Shown here in pieces: positions 1 to 10,745 of a DNA stretch of 64,000 nucleotides (its first letter is position 1; every line of letters begins with the position of its first letter). The notes beneath the pieces were generated by a model. It did not search any database and was not told where the DNA came from. It was given only the letters and a program-made list of their open reading frames with translations. The position numbers and the translations under genes are program-made. Location: NCBI GenBank assembly GCA_018697195.1, contig CM031878.1:67635331-67699330 (forward strand), read 5' to 3'. Source of the DNA: Certhia americana (taxonomy: Eukaryota > Chordata > Aves > Passeriformes > Certhiidae).

Positions 1-1014
1 TTAAAACAGCAGTTTTCTGTAAAAACAAGAAAGAGGAGATATGCAAAAACCATGCAAGCATATCTCTTTACAGGCAATATCTTTCAAGTAAGCTCATTAC
101 AAACAACAACATCCACACATTAATAACAAATAGCTTTGAGAAAAAATCTTCAAGAAACATTTGATGTGCTGATTCTTTATCTGTTAGATTGCTTCCAGAT
201 TATTTCCAAACGTGTTATGAGTCACCAACATTATACTCACAAATGGTAGCAAAAGAACACATACTAATATACCCTGAGGAAGCCGTTTTGTTCACCCTAA
301 ACTTTGTTGTCTTCAGACAAGGTAAACTACTTTGCTGGCTAAAACACAGAGTGCACATCACCTTTTGAAAACCAGGTTTCAGGTTCTACCACAGAAACAA
401 CAGGTAGCTGTAAGAACCAAGCCTGGCACAGCCATCAACAGAATGGGTGTTGGCTGGACACAGCCGGTACAGGGAACTACAATTCGCTAAGGAAAAATAG
501 CTTAGCTATTATAAACAACGTATCACTAATGCTTTTAAACAACACAGTTTTCTGTGAAACACCAAGCCAGTGGGTGAACAAAAAAATCCACATGTTTATA
601 GCCAGCAGTGTTCCTCACACCATGAGAACAGGATGATCAGCAAGTTATACGTCCAAATACTCCACAGAGTTCTCCCAAAAGAAAGCAGGGGGCGACAGGA
701 AGTGAAAGATACACAGGGATTACTTGCTACAAGGTTTCTTGAACTCCACCTGAACTACTGGCAACAGCTCACAGGCACAAGCCTTGGTAAATCTGCCAGA
801 TTTCAAAACAAACATATCCCACAAATCAATGTCCTCATCTTTGTACCCCAATGGTATCACACACAAACTATCTGGGTTTGTTTCTTGAGGTTTCCACTGG
901 AGATTTTTGTTTTAATGCACCACACACAGTATGAACACATTTTTACACATCCACCTTATGGGGCAATTTAATAGCCAGTCTCTGCCAGAGATCTGTAATA
1001 AAACATTAACTTAC
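1..1014 (-). other. ALDH7A1: ALDH7A1 intron 3 (continues off window)
   Basis: This is unique-looking AT-rich sequence downstream of the exon 3 donor. I searched the minus strand for the next antiquitin segment (PAPKRGEIVRQIGDAL-like) and did not find it, so exon 4 should lie beyond position 1. Confidence 0.75.
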
Positions 1015-1080
1015 ATCAGCCCAGACCTTCCATGCCTCTTTAGCCTTCTTTACTGTTTCTTCATAATCCTCCAAATTACC
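1015..1080 (-). CDS. ALDH7A1: ALDH7A1 coding exon 3
   Basis: Twenty-two codons ending [12 protein letters not shown], flanked by an ATGTAG acceptor and a perfect GTAAGT donor. This exon is too short to appear as an open frame with its own start. It was found by reading the reverse complement for the next antiquitin segment. Confidence 0.93.
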
Positions 1081-2459
1081 CTACATGAAGAAGAATATCA
1101 AAGTGAGAAAAATCAAATCCCCAAAAGAAATGCCACAAAAAAACCTTCTGCATCTAACTCAAGACATTTTTATACAGAGTACTTGCACTACAGGATGCCA
1201 CTTTTACAGGATGTTTGTATCCTGACACAATTTGTTCAGAATATGACAAGTTGTCTGAAGCCACTGTCAATGAAAAGTACATGTGCTGCCTAAACTACAA
1301 AACCAAAAGAAAAAAAAAACAAAAATCCCCCCAAAAAACTTAAAAAACCCAAATCACACACACACACACACACACACAAAAAAAAAAAAAAAACCCTCCC
1401 CCCCCCAAAAAAAAAAAAAAAAAAAACAAAAACAAAAACATGAGCAGAAATTTTCATTGGGGTGTTAGAGGAAGCTCCATATAGAAAAAGTCTAATATAT
1501 GTTTGTATATATACACACACACATATACATTAATATGCCCTACTCCATCAGCCTCTCTGGGCATCAAAGGCTAGTAGAGCACACAAAAAGAGTAGGTTAG
1601 TACAATAGTGCTACTCTTACAGTAAAATCTTTCACAAATTTACTACTTGAATGACACGTTGCTCTCCTTCCTACTTCCTCCCAGGCCACTCATCCCTACT
1701 AAACAGGCACAATCTGCACCTATTCTGCAACTCCCCTAAAAACAAACGAAAAGGGAATGCAGGGGCGCTTGCTCTTCCCAACAATGCTTGCATGAGTGCG
1801 GGGCGGAGGGCTGGAGAGACAAGAAATGGAAAAAAAAAAAAAAAAAAAGGAAAAAAAGAAAAAAATGAAAGAAGGCAAACAGAATGTTTTTCTTCCCAGG
1901 AAAGCCGCAGGCATATTGCCAGCGGTAGGCCCTGGCTGCGACGAGCTCCAGCGGCTGCCCTGCACTCAACATCCCTGGCCCGCGGAGCGGTGATCGGCGT
2001 TTCGTGCCCTCGGCCATCCGCGCCGCGGCAGGGCAGCGCACAAACCCACGCCTCGCTCCGCAGACAGGGCCCGCCGAGCTCCTGCCGCCCCGGCCCCGCC
2101 GCTGCTGACCCCGGCCGCGCTCACCTGCCGAACGCTGGCGATGGGCTCGTTGTTGGCGGGGCAGTACGTGGTCACCACCTAGAGCAGGACGGCAGCGGTG
2201 AGCGGCAGGGCCCCTTCACCCGGCGGAGGGGGCGCGACCCCCGAGGCCCCGCCGCCCCCCGGCCCCGCGCCCCCCGCACCTGCCCGCGGCCGCCCCAGCG
2301 CCCGTTGTATACGCCCGGGTTCTCCTCCTGCAGCCCCAGCTCCCGCAGCCATGCGTAGCGCTCCTGGCTGATCAGCAGCGTGGACATGGTGGCGGACGGC
2401 GGCGACCCTGCCCTCGGCAGCGGCAGCAGCGCAGCGAAGGCGCGACGGAGCCCCAGCAT
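1015..2459 (-). CDS. ALDH7A1: ALDH7A1 (antiquitin), first three coding exons, partial gene
   Basis: Antiquitin is the NAD-dependent alpha-aminoadipic semialdehyde dehydrogenase of lysine/pipecolate breakdown, found in mitochondria and cytosol. Three exons read in phase 0 on the minus strand: 2459-2280 (60 codons), 2178-2125 (18) and 1080-1015 (22), 100 residues in all. Splice sites are canonical (CAG|GTGCGG, CTCTAG|GTGG, CAG|GTGAGC, ATGTAG|GGT, GAT|GTAAGT). Recognisable family segments are [45 protein letters not shown] and [18 protein letters not shown], collinear with vertebrate ALDH7A1. Residues 1-24 are Arg/Leu/Ala-rich without acids, like a mitochondrial presequence. Met25 heads the conserved part and may start a cytosolic form, as reported for the mammalian gene. 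Intron 1 is only 101 bp. The catalytic Cys/Glu exons lie beyond the left edge. The gene is divergent from FEM1C. Identity is very secure; the exon 1 start is chosen because it gives the presequence. Confidence 0.95.
1295..1440. repeat. (CA)12 microsatellite with poly-A and poly-C runs
   Basis: A (CA)12 run at 1355-1378 is followed by A13, a C9 run and A20 with interspersed C. It lies in ALDH7A1 intron 2, so on the transcribed strand it reads as (GT)n and T-rich about 215 nt upstream of the exon 3 acceptor. A short TA/CA tract follows at 1506-1530. Confidence 0.9.
1818..1872. repeat. A-rich low-complexity tract
   Basis: A long adenine run broken by G, within ALDH7A1 intron 2. It generates spurious lysine-rich and phenylalanine-rich open frames. 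Confidence 0.8.
2125..2178 (-). CDS. ALDH7A1: ALDH7A1 coding exon 2
   Basis: Eighteen codons ([18 protein letters not shown]) lie between a CTCTAG acceptor and a GTGAGC donor. They match the conserved segment of antiquitin just after the N-terminal helix. Confidence 0.93.
2280..2459 (-). CDS. ALDH7A1: ALDH7A1 coding exon 1
   Basis: It encodes residues 1-60: a putative mitochondrial presequence ([18 protein letters not shown]), the internal Met25, and the conserved antiquitin N-terminus ending GGRGQ. The donor is CAG|GTGCGG. Confidence 0.93.
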
Positions 2460-2619
2460 GGCCGGCGGCCGCCAGCGCGGGGGGACGGGGCAATGGCGGC
2501 CGCGCCCCGCCCGCCCGCGGCCATTGGCGGCGCCGCGCCCTCGCCCCCCGTCCCGCCCCGCCGGGCCGAGGCCCCGCTGGCTGGCCTGGACTGCCCGGGC
2601 CCTGCTGGCCGGGCCCCCT

Positions 2620-2940
2620 TGAGCGGGCCCCCTGACCCCGTTTGACCGAGCCGCCCTGACACCGCCTAACCGGGGACTCTGACCGAGCCCCCCTGACCGA
2701 GCCCCCCTGACCCCGTTTACCGAGCCCCCCTGACACCGCCAAACCGGGGATTCTTTGACCGAGCCNNNNNNNNNNTGACACCGCCAAACCGGGGATTCTT
2801 TGACCGAGCCCCCCTGACACCGTCTAACCGGGGATTCTTTGACCGAGCCCCCCTGACACCGTCTAACCGGAGATTCTTTGACCGAGCCCCCCTGACCGAG
2901 CCCCCCTGACCGAGCCCCCCTGACCGAGCCCCCCTGATGG
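2620..2940. repeat. GC-rich minisatellite with 14-bp and 39-bp units
   Basis: The basic 14-bp unit is TGACCGAGCCCCCC, tandem at 2893-2934. A composite 39-bp unit (25 bp beginning TGACACCG, then one 14-bp unit) starts at 2731, 2776, 2815 and 2854. The 2776-2815-2854-2893 spacing is exactly 39. More diverged copies extend left to about 2620. It lies just upstream of the ALDH7A1 promoter. Confidence 0.9.
2766..2775. other. Assembly gap of 10 N inside the minisatellite
   Basis: Ten N interrupt a 39-bp unit. The neighbouring phase predicts only about four bases if no unit were lost, so the gap size is arbitrary and repeat copies may be missing. Confidence 0.97.
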
Positions 2941-3049
2941 CACGGCCTGACCCTGCCTGACCGGGGCCCCCTGACCGGGCCTCCCCTGCACCGCCCTGGC
3001 AGGGCAGCCCGGCCCTTTCCGAAATCTACCTAAACCCTGCTTCTTTTCG

Positions 3050-3410
3050 AGAAGGGATGACTGAGATGGGACCTCATCAATGTCTATGAGTATCTGAAGA
3101 GCGGCAAGAGGACAGAGCCAAGCTCTGGTCGGTGGTGCTGAGCAACAGGACAAGAGGCAACAGGCAGAAACTGGTGAACGAGAAGTTCCACTTGAACATG
3201 AGAAAGAATTTTCTGTGCAGGTGACTAAACACTGGAACAGATTGCCCAGAGAGAGTGTGGAGTTACTCTCACTGGAGATACTCAACAACCATCTGGACAC
3301 AAATCTGTGCCACATGCCCTGGGATGACCCCTCTTAAACAGTCAGGTTGGACCAGACGACCCACTGTGCTCCCTTCCAATGTGTTCCATTCTGTGATCCT
3401 GGGTGATTCC
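3050..3410 (+). mobile_element. CR1 LINE 3' fragment
   Basis: Recognisable CR1 3' region: end of ORF2 (GGGACCTCATCAATGTCTA, then CTGGAACAGATTGCCCAGAG) followed by the untranslated tail with GGTTGGACCAGACGA and CCATTCTGTGATCCTG. It is 5'-truncated and carries several stops, so it is inactive. Confidence 0.88.
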
Positions 3411-6400
3411 ATATGCCCTTCAAGAGCTGCAGAGGCAGAGGAGTCCCCAAGTCAGGTGTTTCTATTCCTGCAGAAAATAAGAGCAGGAGGCACCAAAACA
3501 AGGAAAAAAAGCTCTAGCTATCTTTATGCAACAAATACACAGGAGTATGCACAATTCTTTCCATTCTCCAATACCATGCTTGAATCTCAGTTAAAAATCT
3601 CAGTGCCTTTGGCTTCCAAGACAGCCACTTAATCTTCATGCTTGTGCTTGTGAAGTTACAGCGTTTTTCTTTCCCACATGCAGGACTAATGCACTTACTT
3701 GATATGCATTCACTTTTGCAAAACTGGAAGTAATTTCTATCCCATATTTTTACTGTAATTACACTTCAGTGGCTTTGGAAATTCAGGTGACTCATGAAAT
3801 ATTATTTGTTTTCAGGAATGCAAGATTTTCTGAATGACCAAACCGATGATGAATAAACCCTGACACTAAGATCTAAACATCTCAGCACACACTTATAAGG
3901 TAGGAATGCCACTGCTTTGGCATGCCAATAATGGCTCAAGGATGCCATTATATATATTTTTGGTTTTCCACAGTTACACACTTTTCCTTAATGTGAATTG
4001 CATTAACTACAAATTATAATTTGGTCTTTAAGAAATGGTTGTTCAAGTGATTTTGTCAAACAAAAAATATTTTTGGATGATGTAAACAGATTAGCAGTAA
4101 AAAATAGTTTTGGCAAGATTTAAGAGCTGGCTTTGCCTTAGTCTTTGCCATATCCAAGATCAAATTGTCTCTTAGAAAATTTATTTGGATACTATAAAAC
4201 TTGTATCAAAAAGGTAACAATGTTTTCTTTCTGCAGACCTTCACTTTTGGCCTTATATATCTTTACATGATCAAACAGGCATTTCACAACCTGCAACCCA
4301 TGCCTTTTGTTCTAGCAAAAAAGTGGGACTCTGAAATGTTCAGGGCAGTAGCTGAGGCATGGGAACTGAGTTTCAATTCCACAGTCTTTTCTCATCACCG
4401 TAAGCAGGCAATTCCTCTAGCAACAACTGCACACAGCTATTGGTACAGTAGCTACTGGTTGAGCTGCAGAGAAAACCTGAAACCCTGGCACTATGCCTCA
4501 CTTGGCTCTGTTCATATTTTTTGCTCTAGAATGTCCAAGCAGATGAAAATATCACTGTTGTAGGTGGTGCCAAAGTCCTTTCCAGAGGGACCAGGGGCCA
4601 GCTTGTCTGCAACTAGACAGTGATTATGATGCAGGGTTAACCGTGCCAGTCACGTTGTTATTTACCATCCACTGCAGTGAAGATGTGCTGAGATCTACGC
4701 TCAACCTTAGCGTGGGGCCCAAGCTTTTTTACTCCCTGCTGTGTCCAGTCCAAGTCCACATCTACATCTAGGTATGTCTTCAGAAGTTGCAAGCACAACA
4801 GGAGCATGAATTCAGGCTAGTGTCTGAAATAAAGAGCAGACACAATCTGTGCTCTGTCCCACAATTGCAAAGCAAGGCTAACCACAGGGGAGTTTGCAGG
4901 ATAGAAAAACATTGTGCAACAGCCAGATACATGGAGGTGGGAGTGGGAGGAGAAGCCCTGTGTCACACTACAGTATGTAGTTTTTTTCTATTTGTTCTAT
5001 GTGGGCATCCTGAGCTTGATATTTTTAATCTTTATTAGTCAGAGTTTTAGAGAGAAGTTATCTGTCTGTGATAAACTTGCTTTGCTTTGTGATCATGCTA
5101 ACTTGACAATTTGCTTTCTCCTTGACTTAGATGTGTTGTATCCACCACTGAGAGCACATCTTGAAATTTGTGATATTTAAAACTGGTCATGAAACATTCT
5201 TCTGCCATAAGGTTATAATTAAGGTTGCTAAAATTTTCACTTCAAACACAGCTTTCAAACGGATATGAAAAGATTAATTTCAGTGATGCTTGTGAAAGTT
5301 GGCAAAAATATGTCCTCGTTTTGTCCATCAGTCTTTCCTTCCTCCAGATCTGATCAGCTGAGCATTGTCACAGGAGGTCTTGGCTCCAGTTTAGGGAAAG
5401 AAATGTTGTAGTCAACGGGGCTTGGAAAGGGCAGCAGTTCAACAATATCCCAGCCATGAGACAGGCTTTGAATCCTATGAAATTGTGCTCTTGGCTTCTG
5501 GATTCTCTTCAGGGCTCTTTAGATGTAGTTCTTTCTTGCTCTGTGCTTCATTTTCTCATCTGTAGGAAAAGGTACAAGTTCCTCGCATCTTTAAAGCAAG
5601 GAACATTACCTGGACACAATGAGGGTGGAGGCCAAATGTCCCTGTTCAGGAAATCCCAGTACACAGTACAAGCAATTCAAACAAGGGGAGTGGGGAGGAA
5701 AAGGAGGAAAGCTTCCAAAAACATGCTTAAAATTTTGCTTGCTTTCACATATTTTTGCAGTGTGACAGAGCCTTTCCTCAGAGCAGCAGGCTCCTCTGTC
5801 CTGTTCACATGACTGTTATTTCAGTTAATTTTCAGAAGGAACTGTGTATTTTTCTCAGTGGCAGTCCGTAAGGAATTCAAAGAACTATAGTGATTCAGGC
5901 TCTCAAAACAGTCAAATCTGCAGGGGGGAAAGCAGACAACAAAATGTCTCTCTTGAACTGAGGTTTTTCAAATCAGTGCTTTTTATTTCTGTAGTTTGTC
6001 AGTTACTCCTATTTTAAAGTTTCCTATTTACACTGCACTGAAAGTGATAACTGCCAGGAATTGCTTGTATATAGCCCATAAAGATAGAAGGTTTGAGGTA
6101 TTACAAAACAACAGCAACAAACCCAACAAGGTACTTTGTCATATACACAATGCAACAAGGAATTTAGCATGCTCAAAAACAGACTTTGCATATTTAGCTC
6201 CAAGTGACAGTAAAACGGGCGACATTATACTGTCTGGCAGCAATCATCAATGACTTAGTACAAGAAGTGATAAGAAGATCACTTCACTGGGACCTGAGGC
6301 TGAAAAGGCTGCTAGTTCAGCAAACCTCTGCACTCTGGCTTGTTCCCTTTTCATGTTGTCCATGCGCTGGTAACTAGAGAATTGCAATTTTTCCACATAA

Positions 6401-6834
6401 AATGAAAGCATCCTTAGGTGCAGCTTGATTACCCATACCATAACAAATTCCTCTACCTTTTATATAGCCTTTTCCACCTGCAGAAAGCAGTTTAGGAAGT
6501 AAGTGACCATCATTAGAACCATTTCATCACTAAGAAGCTGGAAATACAGAGAAGTTGCTTCACACACTAGTGAGAGAAATCCCTTTAGACTTAAGTTTCA
6601 GTCTGGTATTTCGCCCTCAGGCCTTGCTACTGTATCATCTGTGTCTCATTGTGTTACAGCTCTGGAATTTTCACATAGACTGCAACTGCACTAAAAGCAT
6701 CTTCTTCTTTGCTAATAACTGGTTTTTAGTAATATAAAAATAACCATCTAGCAAACCCACCTTGCACACACTTGGCTTGTCATGGAGTTGTGTATATCTT
6801 TACACTGATGGGTAGAATAAATGGTGATCAATTA
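3411..6834. other. Intergenic, nothing identified
   Basis: About 3.4 kb of ordinary AT-rich sequence. The open frames are short, lack recognisable domains or splice-consistent neighbours, and look like chance. Confidence 0.55.
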
Positions 6835-7600
6835 TGTATTTTACTCAGGCAGTCCCCAGATGGGCTCTGGCAGGGGTCGATACTGGGCTCCACACTGTTC
6901 AATATCTTCATAAACTATTTGGATGATGGGATTGAAAACATCTGCTCTAACTTCATTGCTGATGCCAAATTGGGTGATGAGGTGAATCCATCAGAAGGGA
7001 GAGCCGTGAGAGAAACCCTGACAGGCTGAAGGAGTGGGCAGGAAAAAACAGAGTGAAGAGAAGTGTAAAGTCCTGCACCTGGGACATAACCAAAGAACCC
7101 AGGATAGACTAGGATCTGTGTGGTGGGGGAGCAGCCTTGCTGAAAGGGACCAGAGGGTCCTGATGGACAACAAGCCAGATGTGATTCAACACTGCAGTGC
7201 AGCAGCAGCAATGGCAAAAGGCTAGAGAACCTGCCCCATGAAGAAAGACTGAAGGAGTTAGGTCTCTTCTCCAGGAAGGAGGCCCAGAAGGAACCTAATC
7301 ACATTATTTGAGTACTTCTGGGGCATCTACAAAGGTGATGGAGGCTCTCTTCACAAAGAGCTACATATACAAGAGGAAGGGCAGTGATGCAAGTTGCACA
7401 GGATGAGGTTTCATCTTGATGTAGGAGAGACACTTCTTACTAGAACGATCACTGGAACAACTTGCCTAGGGACTTGTTAGTGTTCCCATTGCTGTAGTTT
7501 TCACCGTACAATCAGATGCGGTGCTAAATATTTTCTTGTAGGTTCCCTGTCCTACAAAAGGACTTGATTTTCAAAGGTCCCTTCCATTATTCTCTGGCAT
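6835..7600 (+). mobile_element. CR1 LINE fragment with reverse-transcriptase C-terminal remnant
   Basis: Positions 6850-7020 translate to a decayed CR1 reverse-transcriptase stretch: the QGSILGSTLFNIFIN motif, then FIADAKLG where active elements have the FADDTKLG catalytic aspartates. Further ORF2 C-terminal sequence (KCKVLHLGHN in frame) and the 3' tail (GTCCCTTCCATTATTCT) follow. It is broken by frameshifts and stops, with an internal loss near 7220, so it is a dead 5'-truncated copy. Confidence 0.9.
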
Positions 7601-7674
7601 CTGTGGAGAGTGTGTTGTTCTGGAGTCCAATATACAAACAATAGAGAGAAGGACCAGGAGACGTGCAAAAAAAT

Positions 7675-7706
7675 TTAGGTACATTTTGAATTAGGTACAT
7701 TTTGAA
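7675..7706. repeat. 16-bp perfect tandem duplication
   Basis: TTAGGTACATTTTGAA occurs twice head to tail at 7675-7690 and 7691-7706, just past the CR1 fragment. Confidence 0.95.
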
Positions 7707-7865
7707 TGATGCTGAGAACAAGACCACATGGGAGGGGGAAATAAAGGGCAGTGTTTTATATATATACATGTGGATCTTTGTAGAACTTTGCTATCAGCAC
7801 AGGGCAAGACTGTCCATATTAAGAAGGCATCCCAGGAAGAGTTTACTTGCCAATTTTCATGTTAC

Positions 7866-8080
7866 CAGACAAAAAACCCCAAACCAAACCAAACCAAACC
7901 AATCCAAACCAAACCAAACTAAACAACAACAACAACAACAACAACAAAAACAACAAGAAAAAAAAAAAAAGCCCCCAGAACTCCTAAAAAAGCAAAACTA
8001 ATAAACCCCCAACAACCAAACCCAAAAAAGCAAAAAACAAACAAACAAGCCAAAAAACCCAACACAAAAAGACCTCAGAA
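7866..8080. repeat. (AAACC)n / (CAA)n low-complexity tract
   Basis: The AAACC pentamer is repeated from 7876 to about 7920, then (CAA)8 and an A-rich C-interspersed tail to about 8080. A similar shorter tract lies at 8868-8922. Confidence 0.88.
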
Positions 8081-9990
8081 CCAAACTAAACATCAACACC
8101 ATAAATTACTTGGAAATGTAGGACTTAAAAAATAACAGAAAAAAACCCCCTGTATGCTTAAAGGGGCTTACCTGGAAGTTTAAACAGACAGAGAGAATCC
8201 AGCTTTTATGCTTCTGATAGTGCTGAGACCGTGAGGTATGTATTATACCTACCTGTTGCTTAGCAGCTGAGGAGGATAGGAAGCAACAGGCCAACCACAT
8301 TCAACATTTTTCCCATGGTGATGACTTGTGTCTCTTCTCCTATAGTGCTTATGATAGAACCCTGACTATGAAGGAAGTTAAAGTTACCAGCATTTAAAGA
8401 AGTGAGTGTTTGTGTAGCCATCATAACAATTTTTGCAAAGGTTTCTCTCAAGTGTAACAGCAGCTAAATGTCTATGTGGGTGGTAAAGTTGCTGTGAAAA
8501 TAGTCTCCCCACTGAGAATGTAATTATTCATCTTTGCAGGTTTTCATTTCTTGGCCTTTCAGTAGCATTGCTTGATGGGAAAGGTTGGTTGTGCAGCTGA
8601 TACAAGCATTAGGCAGAGTTCTCTGTGGTGCATGTAGAAAATGGCTACAAGGACATTAAAAAATGCAAAACATAAAAAAGGGCCATCCAAATGTTAGCTA
8701 ACATGAATCTGGATTTCATTATGCCAACTTTCATATAAGAATAACAGAGGCGACAGAGTTAAAATTAAATTAGCAGATATTTGACAATACCTGTCTGTTA
8801 TAGAGGGATCATATCTTTGAGATACATATTTAACTTCAAGCCTAGGAAAATGTCTAGATAGCAAAACAAACAAATAAACAAAATAAAAACCATACAAAAA
8901 ACCCCCAACCAAACAAAAAGAGCATTTATTTATGCTTCGGTATCTGGTTTAATCAAAGTATATAACCTCTGGAGACTTGGCAAAAGATCAAAAGAGAAAG
9001 GAATTCAAGAGCTCAAATTCCATGTGAAGCTCCACAGGTTTTGAAGGGCAAAGATCACCTTCCTAGGAAACATGGCTCAGCAGCTATCAACACTGCCTTG
9101 TTCTGGATAACATCCCCATGAATATTACAGATTTGGGGCAGAATGGGGCATGTCTGGAAGGGCTTTAGTCTTGTTGGTATGGAATAGTTCAGTCTTAATT
9201 CTTAATTCCAACCTAGGAACAAACCCTGCCTGTCTTGTTAGAGAGGGGAGGGGTTGTATTTGATCCAATCAGCATCCTTAGACCAAATGAACCTGGAAAG
9301 CCTAGTCCCATGTATAAGTACAGTGGTTACTGATCTTTATAGGCTTAGAAAAGTCTTGCCAGGACAAAACTCTTCTTCCAAAAATTGAGGAAAATTATTT
9401 AACCCTCGTTTTTGAAGCTGTTCAGTTGTGCAGTATTTTCTTTGTCTAATATACTCTCGAAAATATCCACTTCTGTACAGTTATATCAGTCAAAGTTATT
9501 TTTCATTCTGATGAAAAGCTCAGCAAGACATCCAGGATTAACTAACACTTCATGGCAACTCTGAAATCCCTTAGGATTGCTGCCAGCACAGAACTGAAAA
9601 TACCCAGGAACCACTCAAACACATTGTAAATAACATTACCATGATCAATGTATCCCACATTATTGGTTACTGTACAACAAAGTTGACTTAATTGTCTGCA
9701 ACTCAGTTTTATACCCAGCATCAGTTTGTTCAATTCCAACTACTACAGCTGTAACACACCTCCCATTTGGAATTCTAAGGAAGTCGGAGGAAGTCTTAAT
9801 CGACCAGTGCTTGAATCATATGAGAGTTGAGAAACCTGAACTTCCTAAGGAGACCTGTGAAGCAGACTGCCAAAATCAATCAGATCTGTGAGAAATCAGG
9901 CTTGAAGGCGAGGTCCAGTGAGTGACAGGGACATTTTGGAGTGTTTCATACCTGATGGGAGCAGTTGTATGTTCTGTCTTGAACGGCTAC
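8081..9990. other. Intergenic, nothing identified
   Basis: No recognisable gene or repeat apart from the A-rich stretch at 8868-8922. Confidence 0.5.
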
Positions 9991-10029
9991 TTTCTCCTTT
10001 TGATGCCTGTATAACCTAGGTCAAAGTTA

Positions 10030-10200
10030 CAAGGTTCTTATACAGCTTGATTTATAAGATATCAATATAACCTGCTTTATCCATTTAACCTGATATCAAT
10101 ATAACCTATATCATAGCCTTTTATACATATAATACCTGAATAATAACTTTTTATACCTATATAACTTGATATAAATAACTTTCTATGTATGCAATGTAAT
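10030..10200. repeat. AT-rich degenerate tandem tract
   Basis: Imperfect recurrences of TATCAATATAACCT-like words (for example near 10068 and 10094), mixed with TTTATACATATAA and CTATATAACTTGATAT. The period is irregular. It may be the decayed start of the adjacent LTR-like element. Confidence 0.55.
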
Positions 10201-10204
10201 GGCT

Positions 10205-10745
10205 AGTTAATATGGTTAACTAGTTGCTTAATGCTGAGTAGACAAAAAAAAAAGAAGAAACCTCACCAGGTGGATAGCTTCAGAGATAGATAAGTATAGT
10301 ACTAATGAGAAATTGACAAATATAAAGCCAATTAGACACAAAATAAAGAATTTAGGCCAGTTAGGACTAGGCAGACCAAGGAACACCCTAACTGCACATG
10401 TTTTGAAGACAAAGTTGGAAAGTTTAGATGTGAAGAAGACCTTGGAATCCTTCAACACAGACCCCCAACGACCCCCAAATTGGGGCGGCACAAGTGCAGT
10501 GCAAAAGAACTATCTTGTAACCATGAGAGCATACAATGTAAATTAATTCTGGCATGTGTATGGTGATGTTATAGTGCCACAGCAACACCAAGCAATACTT
10601 ACTGTGCAAATATACCACAGCACTTGACAAAGGTGGGTGAGTTAGGTGGAGACATCCCCCTCACCACCAGCACTGCAATAAACAAATACTTGCTCTATAG
10701 ACACCAGTCTACGAGGATTTTTTTCCCAGCCTTTTTCGGGCATCA
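10205..10745 (+). mobile_element. Probable solo LTR (endogenous retrovirus-like)
   Basis: The 3' half has LTR layout: AATAAA at 10677-10682, a T-rich downstream element, and an end reading TTTTTCGGGCATCA at 10745, resembling the R-U5 end of avian ERV LTRs. The 5' boundary is not clear and no target-site duplication was found. No coding remnant is attached, so it would be a solo LTR. Confidence 0.45.

Larger units (their letters stand above)
1900..2620 (-). promoter_or_regulatory. ALDH7A1: ALDH7A1 CpG island and promoter
   Basis: This very GC- and CpG-rich block spans exons 1-2 and the sequence upstream. On the minus strand upstream of the start there is a CCAAT box (plus-strand CCATTGGC near 2520) and a YY1-like GCCGCCATTGC near 2490-2500. 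There is no TATA box, as expected of a housekeeping CpG-island promoter. The exact transcription start cannot be read. Confidence 0.65.

Noticed and set aside
1..1014. ALDH7A1 exon 4
   Set aside because: No minus-strand segment resembling the next antiquitin residues was found; the exon probably lies outside the window.
1651..2358. 235-residue plus-strand frame
   Set aside because: It is antisense to ALDH7A1 exons 1-2 and contains a poly-A derived lysine run; a compositional shadow.
2179..2820. 213-residue minus-strand frame across the ALDH7A1 promoter
   Set aside because: It translates the minisatellite and the N gap, then exon 1 in the wrong frame. It is not a protein.
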